Shown one piece after another: positions 56,701 to 64,000 of a DNA stretch of 64,000 bases. Position numbers and translations under genes: made by a program. Within the stretch, counting starts at the first letter, position 1. Every line of letters starts with the position of its first letter. Under the pieces are notes generated by a model. That model was not told where the DNA came from and searched no databases. It saw only the letters and a program-made list of their open reading frames with translations. The stretch lies in the NCBI GenBank assembly GCA_036245805.1, contig BTRK01000003.1, positions 43,762,044-43,826,043 on the forward strand. Direction: 5' to 3'. This stretch comes from Pristionchus mayeri. Lineage: Eukaryota > Nematoda > Chromadorea > Rhabditida > Neodiplogasteridae.

Positions 56701-59487
56701 ATCATCGACGAGACCGAGGATGAGGCATTCATCAGGAACACCGTAAGTCATGATCGATTAAGTATGATTACGGATAGTTCCTTCGCTCAGATAGAATAGT
56801 GAGCGAGAATAAAATTGAAGTTGGGGGATTTGAACAAGTACGAGCCGAGAAACAGCAACGCGCTCCGTGCCTTTCAAGTCTGTGGCTTGATTCTAATAAC
56901 GAGCAGTTTGGTACACAACCAATCCCGCAAAATATATGGTTTATAAATATTCACGTTCAGGCTGAGCCCTTCATCGAGAAGACCGTGTCCATCTACACGA
57001 CCAACCAGAGATTCATCCGAGTAGGACTGATCACCATGCCGTACAAAGAAGTGAATGATACTTCGTGATTGCTATTGACTGATTAAGAAATACTTGCTTA
57101 TGCTTCACATTCGGTTGGTTTGATGAGATGTTGATAACGAAAAGGGACGTGGGTTACGATTAACATCTGAACTTACAGTCCAAGTCGATGCCCGTCGCCT
57201 TCCTCTCCTCGATCGATTCATACGATGCCCTCGATCAGAATCTGATAAGTATCGAGGACTTCGTCATCCAGGACGAAACCCATGAGTATCTGACACAGTG
57301 CGTGCACCTTCCTCTTATTCTAGTTCCTCTTATAAGAGCCCGTTTGCGTAAGAATCGGACAATTTTGAAGATTTTTGGCATCGGCCAAAAAAGTCAATTC
57401 GCTGTATATCTGCCTATTGGGGTAATCTGACACGCTAATGACGATAGGCACATTCATTTTGCTCAAAAATCGATCGTTGGCTCCAGAAGACGTGACGTCG
57501 AAAACTACCTTTTTCGAATATCTTGATCCCAAAGGTCGCTAAAATTAAGCCCACATGAAATCCGGGGCAGAATTGAATGGCGAATTCATTTTTCATTAAT
57601 TATTAAAATAAATTAGTAAAATTGAACTTTTTAGTGTCTTAATTGTACCCGGGGAGACATAGCTCAATCTGACCGTCCTGATGAGAGGAACCCAAATCTG
57701 TGCTTAAATATAAATAAAAACATCGCCGAAGGCTAATGCCCGCGAAATAGTGAATGTTTTTGCATGCATAATCTGCGATTCCATTGCTCCTTCCCTTGAT
57801 CTACCCGAGTCTCTCTGTCTCGTGACCCCTTCCCATCTCCCTCCCCTGCGCCTCGCCTCCCTCCCCTCTCTGACTCTTTTTTTCACTCCAAATTACTCAC
57901 TATTTCGCGGGCATTAGCCTTCGGCGATGTTTTTATTTATATTTAAGCACAGATTTGGGTTCCTCTCATCAGGACGGTCAGATTGAGCTATGTCTCCCCG
58001 GGTACATTTAAGACATTAAAAAGTTCAATTTTACTAATTTATTTTAATAAATAATGAAAAATGAATTAGACAGGCGTGTTCGCCATTCAATTCTGCCCCG
58101 GATGTCATGTGGGCTTAATTTTAGCGACCTTTGGGATCAAGATATTCGAAAAAGGTAGTTTTCGACGTAACGCCTTCTGGAGCCAACGATCGATTTTTAA
58201 GCAAAATGAATGTGCCTATCGTCATCAGCGTGTCAGATAACCCCAAAGCACAGAATTTCAGAGATTTGGCTTTTTCGGCCGATGCCAGCGATTGTCCGAT
58301 TCTTACGCAAACGGGCTCATAACAGCCAATTACCATAGAAAGGGGAAATATAACACAAACATAACTATGTATCCCAGAGCGCTCCAATTCGCAAATGACC
58401 CCAACAAGTACCGCAAGGAGGAGCACGGATATAGAAATGACATCAGCAACCATCTCATCGTCATTCTCACTGCAAAGAACAAGTGGGTATATGAATAAGC
58501 TTAATTTTTGATTATGTTCACTTGAAACATGTGATCATTTGAATGTAGGGACACACAATGCAATTACATCTCCACTCCGAGAATATCCTAATATGAAATT
58601 ACACAATGCTTATAAGTTAGGAAGGGTTGATCTGTCATAAATGATATGTACTGAACTTGATCTCTAACTGTAGTGAAGCAGTATGAACCACTTTTCAAAA
58701 AAAAAGTTCGCTTTAAGAACTCGGTTTAGGTTCTCCGACAAGGACAAGGCGATCGTCGAGATCCAGAAGATCGCTGCCGGCGAGACCTACGGGGTTATCG
58801 CCGTCGGAATCGGCAGCCAGGCCGACTGGAGCGACCTCAATGTGGGATTGCTTGCATTTTCATTGTCGATCATGATCAATTGTCGTGGAAATAGAAATTG
58901 TGCTCATGTAATGCTGGAGAACGGAAAGTAAGCGATGCAGAGACATCAACGGTCAATATTTATAATGGAATATGCACCCGTCTTCCAGATACCGCTAAAA
59001 TGTGTTTGTATTCAATATTGATGTTAGACAGTTATCAACGATGCTACCACACCCTTGTTTAGGATATTGCCGGCTCCGATTGCGTGAACATCGCTGTGAG
59101 CCAGGACGCTCTCCTCGACCAGACTACAGCCTTCATCCAGAACAAGATCTGGAATGCTGCGTGAGTTTCCGTGACTAATTGACTATCCGATCGTGGCAAC
59201 TATGATCAACTGTTATGATCTGTAACTATAACTATAACTATGATCGATCAAAATGTCCAACTTTTGAACGGAATATTCCACTAATTGCCACTTTAAAAAT
59301 ATACGAATGATCCGAATGCCAAACAATTTCTCAAATTTTTGCTATTTCTCATTTTGCATTATCAATCACTCATTTTTTTCGAGGAAAAGGTTTCAAAATT
59401 CTGGAAATAAATCAAACCAATTTCAGGTTCAATGGCGGTCGATACTGCGCTCCCACAAACATCGCTATGGCGAACATCAACCATTGA
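35737..59487 (+). CDS. Gene C: full-length paralogue of gene B
   Basis: Spliced gene of 76 exons coding 2,174 residues in the long form, collinear with B exon by exon and without stops or frameshifts. It starts MRRVLGVAVVAV after TTATCAGGGTCGACCATA. Differences from B are small in-frame length changes: exon 3 is 6 bases shorter; exons 19, 29, 48, 69 and 72 are 3 shorter; exon 45 is 6 longer; exon 67 is 3 longer. Domain order is the same, so the same extracellular role is inferred. Intron 2 has swollen to 2.4 kb by nested elements, and its donor (GTCACC) is weak. Intron 66 has a GC donor. Exon coordinates are in the block entries. An alternative last exon gives a 2,040-residue short form. Confidence 0.9.
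36188..36278. repeat. Hairpin repeat, GCAATSGTCTGAC family, copy 3
   Basis: Same family in gene C intron 2, directly left of the TAGGG-type hairpin. Arms AGCAATCGTCTGACT and AGTCAGACCATTGCT. Confidence 0.6.
36287..36403. mobile_element. About 117-bp TAGGG-type hairpin element in gene C intron 2
   Basis: TAGGGATGGTACGC on the left and GCGTACCATTCCCT on the right, with long complementary interior (CACTCGGTAAAATTATAGAACCT and complement). Flanks TGTTAAGG and TGTAAGGG are only similar, so the target duplication is eroded or misplaced. Confidence 0.6.
36421..38607. mobile_element. 2.19-kb fold-back element in gene C intron 2
   Basis: Inverted arms of about 930 bp (36421-37350 and 37700-38607) around a unique centre of about 350 bp. 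The ends read TTAAGAGACCGGCTC and GAGCCGGTCTCTTAA, so TTAA borders both sides; a TTAA target would point to a piggyBac-type element, but TTAA is palindromic and could be part of the repeat. Arms are about 95% alike by eye. No long ORF. It separates exon 2 from exon 3 (RKKR). Confidence 0.8.
39583..39648. repeat. Long perfect-like hairpin in gene C intron 7
   Basis: GATGAGGAGTATGACGTCATGCCGC and its near complement on the other side of the self-complementary core TTTGATATATCAAA; a stem of about 30 bp. A wider inverted pair TAAAGGAGGAGTAAA / TTTACTCCTCCTTTA lies at 39326-39572. Confidence 0.55.
39848..39931. repeat. Hairpin repeat, GCAATSGTCTGAC family, copy 4
   Basis: Same family in gene C intron 8: CAGTCGTCTGACTCTC..GAGAGTCAGACGA. 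Confidence 0.55.
40225..40272. repeat. Hairpin in gene C intron 9
   Basis: AAACAGAGGTGTTTATAT pairs with ATATAAACACCTCTGTTT around a short AT-rich loop. Next to it lie three GATCAAA words (40203-40222). Confidence 0.55.
41661..45425 (+). other. Gene C exons 14-31: EGF2-3, vWA-like 1, beta module 2
   Basis: Exons 41661-41756, 41877-41935, 42070-42145, 42256-42377, 42554-42623, 42713-42771, 42912-42974, 43174-43296, 43470-43553, 43618-43677, 43762-43851, 43964-44015, 44152-44236, 44371-44458, 44649-44765, 44968-45060, 45201-45296, 45362-45425. EGF cysteines are all present. Beta-4 of the vWA-like domain reads STVYVITDALADD as in B. The exon 21 acceptor is CTCGAG and the exon 29 acceptor TCGAAG, both weaker than the usual TTTCAG. 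Confidence 0.83.
46640..46770. mobile_element. 131-bp hAT-like MITE at the splice donor of gene C intron 36
   Basis: TAGAGTTCTC..GAGAACCCTA, palindromic, with exact 8-bp duplication GTAAGGAT. The left duplication (46632-46639) is the first 8 bases of the intron, i.e. the splice donor; the right copy is 46771-46778. Intron 36 of B lacks the element. Confidence 0.85.
46909..47050. mobile_element. 142-bp hAT-like MITE in gene C intron 36
   Basis: TAGGGTTTCAA..TTGAAACCCTA with exact 8-bp duplication CTCTTTAC (46901-46908, 47051-47058). Second element in the same intron, with different interior. Confidence 0.83.
47884..47954. mobile_element. Internally deleted TAGAG-family MITE in gene C intron 39
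   Basis: TAGAGTTCCTAATTCG..CTCAAACTCTA, only 71 bp: the left arm is shortened. Confidence 0.5.
53268..53345 (+). repeat. AACAAT-type microsatellite in gene C intron 61
   Basis: About 75 bases of AACAAT/AACAAC words run into the acceptor ATCAG of exon 62. A second CCCAGGCGATC at 53255-53265 mimics the start of exon 62, so the microsatellite appears to have expanded from a small duplication of the exon start. Confidence 0.65.
54118..54227. mobile_element. TAGAG-family MITE in gene C intron 64
   Basis: TAGAGTTCGTAATTCGGG..TCTCGAACTCTA, 110 bp, flanked by CTATAATG and CAATAATG (7 of 8 match). Confidence 0.75.
54864..54982. mobile_element. 119-bp hAT-like MITE at the splice donor of gene C intron 67
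   Basis: TAGGGTTAGCAATACG..CGTATTGCCAACCCTA. Left flank GTGAGTAC (54856-54863) is the first 8 bases of the intron; right flank ATGAGTAC (54983-54990) matches at 7 of 8. B lacks the element in this intron. Confidence 0.8.
55534..55645. mobile_element. TAGAG-family MITE in gene C intron 68
   Basis: TAGAGTTCGGAATTCGGG..TCTCGAACTCTA, 112 bp, with exact 8-bp duplication CCAAATAT (55526-55533, 55646-55653). Confidence 0.8.
56084..56355 (+). CDS. Gene C alternative last exon: Thr-rich stalk and GPI-like C-terminus
   Basis: Entered in phase 1 from exon 69 through acceptor TTCAG at 56079-56083 and closed by TGA 56353-56355. It codes a Thr-rich mucin-like stalk, longer than that of B by 13 codons, with a run of Thr codons at 56099-56160, then the tail VFSLSVALILVGLLL at the very C-terminus. 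Conservation of reading frame, hydrophobic tail and position between paralogues supports a real alternative exon. Short form 2,040 residues. Confidence 0.82.
56383..56463 (+). promoter_or_regulatory. Conserved stem-loop behind the short-form stop of gene C
   Basis: Same 13-base arms as in B (56383-56395 with 56451-56463), 55-base loop of largely different sequence except TTGGAATTGTAA near its 3' end. It starts 27 bases after the stop. Confidence 0.6.
56654..59487 (+). other. Gene C exons 70-76: vWA-like domain 4 (long form C-terminus)
   Basis: Exons 56654-56742, 56961-57050, 57179-57297, 58378-58482, 58730-58841, 59063-59160, 59427-59487. Landmarks: LDVLFIIDETEDEAF, RVGLITMPYKE, HLIVILTAKNK, TYGVIAVGIGSQADW, ending NIAMANINH. 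Intron 72 is 1.08 kb because of a fold-back element (57336-58318). No AATAAA was seen close after the stop. Confidence 0.85.
57336..58318. mobile_element. 983-bp fold-back element in gene C intron 72
   Basis: Ends GAGCCCGTTTGCGTAAGAAT and ATTCTTACGCAAACGGGCTC with ATAA next to both; arms about 420 bp and nearly perfect complements; CT-rich centre at 57787-57890. Same family as the element at 32290-34195: both share TTGGGGTAAT and GTTGGCTCCAGA words at matching places. Confidence 0.8.
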
Positions 59488-59639
59488 GCTGTGTGCCTGC
59501 GAATTATAGAGACTAATAATTGTGTGTAATTCCCGAAATGGAAATTAATTCGGATAAACACTGAACTATGAAGGCTTGTCCATCATTTCGTTATCAGCAA
59601 GCACTGCCAGCGGAAGATCGAGTCCAGTAGATCGAATAT

Positions 59640-61215
59640 TGTTATCACATTCCGCTATCGGCGGCCGTAAATGAGCTCGATTGCTTCGGACAATTAAATG
59701 ATGACAATTCTCCAATTGGCATGAATTCCACATGAAATGGTTGTATTTTTATTCTTCGGATAATTATATGATGACAATGCTGAAAATTGACATTCATAAA
59801 AGACAGATTGCTCTCTGGCCCATTAGAGAGTGTTGATAAGGAGAGGTGCACTGTATGTTCGTCTTATATTGTCATCACTAGATCAAGAGCACGGATCATC
59901 AAAATGCCAGAAACTTATCATTTGTAATACTATGATAACGGTACTTCTTATCTGTTAATTCATCTGAACATTATCACGCCGGGGAAGACACTTCATATGA
60001 AGTCGCTGATACGATATCCCCAAGACCTTATCTTTTTTTCCTATACTGAATTATGAATTGTAAATCACAATTTTACAATTGGCATTAAATGCACATGAAA
60101 TGGTTGAATTTCTATTCTTCGGATATTTCAATCATGACAATTCTCTAATTGACTACCCTTTTAACACGTCCGTGCCAATTTGACTGACGGAAGAGTGTGG
60201 ATAATGCTCCAATGCTCCACTTTTTTGTAATTGATTTTGAAATATTTTTTTTGTTGTAATTGATCATTCTATGCTCCTCCTCTATTGTCATCACTAGATC
60301 AAGAACACGAACCAACAAAATGCCAGAAGCGTATCATTTGTAATGCACTGATAACGGCTGAATCACTGCTTATCTCTCGATTCACATTACCACGGAAGAT
60401 TCAGCGAAAGTCATCGATATCATATCACTAAGGCCATATTTTCCCCTGAAATTTTATTGCAGAAGCTAAATTGCATATCCATAAAATAAAAGTTTTAACA
60501 AGTGGAAATTCGAAGAGGGTATTTTTTGAAATATCGGTTCGAGTGCCGGACAGCGTGAATGTAGAAGTGAAAATCGTTAAATGCTGAAAATCTACAGATC
60601 GGTATAGAGTTCGAGAAATTATACCACAATTTATTCATTTTTCACACTCCATCATCCATCGATCGGTCGAGAGAGTGTGGGAAATGAATAGACGGCGACC
60701 CATTTTTTTCGATCTCTAAATCGGAATGGCTAATGTAGACTTTGTTTTTTCAAAGACAGTGAAGTACGCTAAGAAATTCAAAGTTTTACTAATTCTGAAA
60801 ATTCGATTTTCTCAAACTCGATTCTGGCTAATTTTAAAAGAGAAAACATAACTGTGTTGAATCGACTCCTATGAAAACTATGGACAGTAAATATCGGGGA
60901 CCGTAAATGGGCTCGATTGATTCGGGATAGTAAATGATGACAATTCTTCAATTAAATTAAATGATGACAATTCTACAACTATTCCTTTAACAAAGCCGTG
61001 CCAATTTCACCGATGATAGTGTCGATAAGGATAGGCGCAATCTTTGTTCGTCTTATATTGTCATCACGAGATGATAAGACGTACCAATAAAAGACCAGCG
61101 GCTTCTCGTTTGCAATGCACTGATAGCGACTGAATCAGTTCTTATCTACCGATTCGCATGATCACGCTAATAAGAGACACTTCATCAGCGCGATATCAGA
61201 TCCCTAAGATCTTTG
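59640..61215 (+). repeat. Triplicated upstream block of gene D
   Basis: Three degenerate copies of a unit of about 330-400 bp: about 59640-60035, 60060-60450 and 60890-61215. Each has AAATGATGACAATTCT-like words, a TATTGTCATCAC core followed by AGAT, a TTGTAATGCACTGATA-like word and a later TTATC site. They carry several GATA sites (TGATAA, TTATCT). Similar words are found upstream of C (35200-35265) and of B (8163-8230). Confidence 0.6.
60605..60718. mobile_element. TAGAG-family MITE upstream of gene D
   Basis: TAGAGTTCGAGAAATT..TTCGATCTCTA, 114 bp, flanks GATCGGTA and AATCGGAA (6 of 8). It lies between the second and third copies of the triplicated upstream block. Confidence 0.6.
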
Positions 61216-61473
61216 CTTTGCCCCTACCCACGCCGCAGTCTTTTTGATCAATTTCATGCCAAAATTACTACCAAACTGGTATTTCTTAACCATGCATGCC
61301 CTACAATCCTTCCTTCCACAGTACTTCAGAGCACTTTGATTACTCACTGCCCCCAAATTATCATGATTAGTAACGCACTCTTAGGTTTTTATTTTTGCTG
61401 AAAAACATGCATCCCCGGTAATGCAACATTGCCAATGGCCACCCTATTTCATGTGCCTTTTAAATCTGGTTTC

Positions 61474-61488
61474 TTATCAGGGTCGACC
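61474..61488 (+). promoter_or_regulatory. Gene D: likely trans-splice acceptor overlapping a GATA site
   Basis: TTATCAGGGTCGACC directly before the ATG, identical to the block before C. The opposite strand reads CCTGATAAGAA, close to the ELT-2 consensus. Confidence 0.5.
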
Positions 61489-63960
61489 ATGTTCCGTGCT
61501 CTGGAAGCGGTCATCTTGGCAGCGCTGGCATGCTCCGCCTCGGGAGCTCCCCGGATGCAATTCAATGAATGTGAGTTTTTTTTACACTTCCGGTTGAAGC
61601 ATCTCGCTCTCGCAGCACTATTTCTAAGTAACGTTCTGAACTACAGCAATATGTCATAGCCTACTGTAATGTCTTCATAATACAGTAGGCTAACTTAAAC
61701 ATTCTTCTTAGTTTAGCATGTGAATATTACAGCCGAGTGCTTCAATGGTGGTGTCTATTCGAACGGCGAGTGTCTATGCCCCGATTTCTTCACTGGTAAG
61801 AATTGCTTCATTTAGTTCAATATTTTCCTAATTCCTCTTCTGGCATACTTCCAGCAGTCTAAAAACTGTTTTTCATCACTTCTCTCTCTCTCCCCCTCTC
61901 GATAATCATTCATTTTAGGTGAGGACTGTCGCACGCCCATTTGTCAGAACGGCGGGAAGCCTATCTCCACCGGAACAAAGTGTGACTGCCCGGGCGGATT
62001 CGGCGGAGACGCATGCCAGTTCGGTGAGTGCAAGGATACGCTCAGCAGCAAAAGAATGCGTTAAAATATTGCGTACAACAGTAGTGATATTCATGTAAAT
62101 TTACAGACAATATATCGTTTTCCTAATTGCCTGGCCTGAAATTACTAAGCAGGGCTGATAGAAACTATTTATTTTAATAGGATCAATTCAGTGCAATGCG
62201 ACGCCGATTCGGGCACGAAGTTCTCCAACGACGACAAAGCTCTCATCCTCGTGATTGAGAAATCAGAGAACACTGCAGATGCCATTCAGTCGGTTGGTGA
62301 CATACAGCGACTAAAAAATAATTAAATTGAGTCGAAATAGTACTTGCGCAAGAGACGTTGTAGAATGTGCACTAAGGGTACATATACATATTTATCCTGA
62401 CGTCAGGCACTGTGGTCCTGCAGGAGGGTAACTTCGGTCTAGAGGGGATTGGGATCTTCGGTCTCAGAGCGTCGTTAGGCCAAGGGATGGGATCTTCTTT
62501 GGCTTCTCTGGTCAACTGTAGGGACGATCGTGGCGGATCTCCGTTGAGCATTGAAGTAGATCATCCTGCCGCCGAACGCCTGACTTGCGCCGGTTAGGAA
62601 CTCACAACGCAGATAGACTTGAGATGGGTATTCTTGACGGTAGATCACTCGAGACCATGGAAATCCGTCCGTGGTCCTCCTCTTGAAGCGTACCGCACTG
62701 CACTAAGGGTATTCGATAATAATAAAAATTATGCAAATGCAGCTCGCCAACAAGTTCCACGACATCCAGCGCGATGCATGGGACAAGCACCAGGATTGGA
62801 TCAAGTACTTCATGCTCGAAACGTTCACCGGTAAGACCTGGCGGCATTATCATTATTTTTTATCTCATCTGGCGCATCTCCACCATTTATAATCAATCAT
62901 GCCCAGCTCTTTTTCCCATTCATATCCGTTCTCTCAGTGATAGAAAAGTTTGAAATGAAAAAAAAAATCTTTACCATTGTGGAAATTTTCAGTAGACGGT
63001 AAGATCGACCAGCTCGTCGTTTACTACGAATATGACGACGTGACAGCGCATCTGGATCAGCTGGCAATTGAGGCGAGGGACGTGACCGGCGCCTGTCAGG
63101 CACCCATCTGGGAGTGCGTCTTTGATATGTTATTACTCTTTGATTTAGTAAAATACAACTAGACAATAACAGCAGACTGTACAACAATAAAATTGAGCGC
63201 TCTCACCGCACTGTTCGCCAAGCCCGAACTCGGGCATTATCTCAGTGGCTCTGAGGTATGTAACATTTGTTTATCTCATATTTGTAGCAACGTACACATT
63301 ACCGTATACAAAAATATTATTATCATATTGTTATTATATTATATTACTTTATTATTATCATATTATTATTATTATTACTTTATTAGGTCCTGCTAATCTC
63401 GTCTTCTGCTCCCCTCGATGCCGACCTGAACGCCATTCACATGACAATGGAAATGGTCAGTTAGGGATGTGATGTCGCTTCGAACATAAAGTTTCAATAA
63501 TGAACTCATCGAAAGTTAACCCAAAGCATACAATAAACTCCTCAGTAAAGAAAATGTTTTGAATGATTAATCCAGTTCGACACTCACACGCCTGTCATCG
63601 ACTTCATTCACGTTGAGACTCCGCAGTGCCAAGTCGACGACTGGGCACAGGTATGCAAGGGTAAACGTAGTAGTATGACTCCCAATAGTATCAATAAACC
63701 CTATTTCATCGAAATCCGTGACAATGACTTTTTCCTGGTTGCACAATGGGCTCATTTTCCTGCATTCTTACAGAAGACTCGGCATATGGGTTAAGTAGTA
63801 GTAGTGGAGGCAGATATATAACATGTCGATTAAGAAGATTCCCTGGAAGGAATGGTAATTGTTACGTATTGCCCGATTGCAGGGTCTGGGCAACTTCGCC
63901 AACTTCCTCTCGACCACCGGCGGAATGATCCTCCGAGTGGATCCGCCGACTGCTGGAGAG
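61489..63960 (+). CDS. Gene D (5' part): short paralogue, signal peptide joined to EGF6-7 and vWA-like 3
   Basis: Ten exons visible: 61489-61570, 61733-61795, 61919-62023, 62192-62292, 62743-62830, 62993-63113, 63198-63255, 63387-63455, 63576-63650, 63883-63960; 280 residues, open at the window edge. Exon 1 codes MFRALEAVILAALACSASGA, a signal peptide like those of B and C. The next exon corresponds to exon 53 of B, so counterparts of exons 2-52 (pro-segment, RKKR, EGF1-5, vWA-like 1-2, lectin domain) are missing. Phases still match because exon 1 and exon 52 both end in phase 1. EGF cysteines are intact (CFNGGVYSNGECLCPDFFTGEDC). The remaining modules probably follow beyond 64000. Confidence 0.85.
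61657..61692. repeat. Perfect 12-bp hairpin in gene D intron 1
   Basis: TAGCCTACTGTA (61657-61668) pairs with TACAGTAGGCTA (61681-61692) around a 12-base loop. No function can be assigned. Confidence 0.55.
62381..62698. mobile_element. 318-bp insertion with 13-bp direct repeats in gene D intron 4
   Basis: A relatively GC-rich stretch unlike its neighbours is bounded by the exact direct repeat TGCACTAAGGGTA (62368-62380 and 62699-62711). Duplications of this length are typical of retrotransposed sequence. I recognise no protein in it; short open frames exist on both strands. The AT-rich left end could be a 3' tail if it lies on the minus strand. Confidence 0.6.
63318..63385 (+). repeat. ATT microsatellite in gene D intron 7
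   Basis: A run of TTA/ATT triplets, broken by a few C and G, directly before the acceptor TATTAG of exon 8. Confidence 0.7.
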
Positions 63961-64000
63961 GTAAATTTACAGTGGTTTGTGTGTTGTCATAGCTCAGATC

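Larger units (their letters stand above)
59488..61473. other. Spacer between C and D
   Basis: No exon recognised. It is mostly the triplicated block, interrupted by a TAGAG MITE at 60605-60718. The promoter of D is expected here. Confidence 0.6.

Overview
The window is eukaryotic and looks nematode. Every gene is split into many short exons (about 50-140 bp) by introns with GT..AG ends and TTTCAG/TTTTAG-type acceptors. A TTATCAG-type acceptor lies just upstream of the ATGs, as expected for spliced-leader trans-splicing. The very high intron density would suit a diplogastrid such as Pristionchus, but that is an inference. No bacterial gene, rRNA, tRNA or CRISPR array was recognised.

Almost everything coding belongs to one tandem family of giant secreted proteins, here called loci A-D. 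A (minus strand, 5226 to beyond base 1) is a decayed pseudogene copy. B (plus, 8691-31930) and C (plus, 35737-59487) are complete paralogues of about 2,175 codons with 76 collinear exons. D (plus, 61489 to beyond 64000) is a paralogue in which the signal-peptide exon is joined directly to the sixth EGF module. B and C read: signal peptide, short pro-segment with an RKKR site, EGF, beta-rich module 1, two EGFs, vWA-like 1, module 2, two EGFs, vWA-like 2, C-type lectin domain, module 3, two EGFs, vWA-like 3, module 4, Pro/Thr linker. The mix of EGF, vWA and C-type lectin domains resembles nematode IRG-7-type proteins linked to intestinal immunity; that relationship needs a homology search.

The most interesting feature is the 3' end. 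In both B and C exon 69 can join a terminal exon coding a Ser/Thr/Pro-rich stalk plus a hydrophobic C-terminus that looks like a GPI signal, or it can skip this exon and join seven exons coding a fourth vWA-like domain. The same gene could thus make a membrane-anchored and a soluble protein. Downstream of the short-form stop both genes keep a perfect 13-bp inverted repeat around a diverged loop.

Introns and spacers are full of non-autonomous DNA transposons. Several have exact 8-bp target duplications and TAG..CTA ends, as in the hAT superfamily. Two are inserted exactly after the first 8 bases of an intron, so their target duplication copied the splice donor. Longer fold-back elements, a nested 5'-truncated LINE fragment, a tandemly duplicated splice acceptor and a triplicated upstream block with GATA sites complete the window.

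Region by region: 1-5244 pseudogene A; 5245-8673 divergent spacer; 8674-31964 gene B; 31965-35718 spacer with fold-back and LINE; 35719-59487 gene C; 59488-61473 spacer with triplicated block; 61474-64000 gene D (partial).
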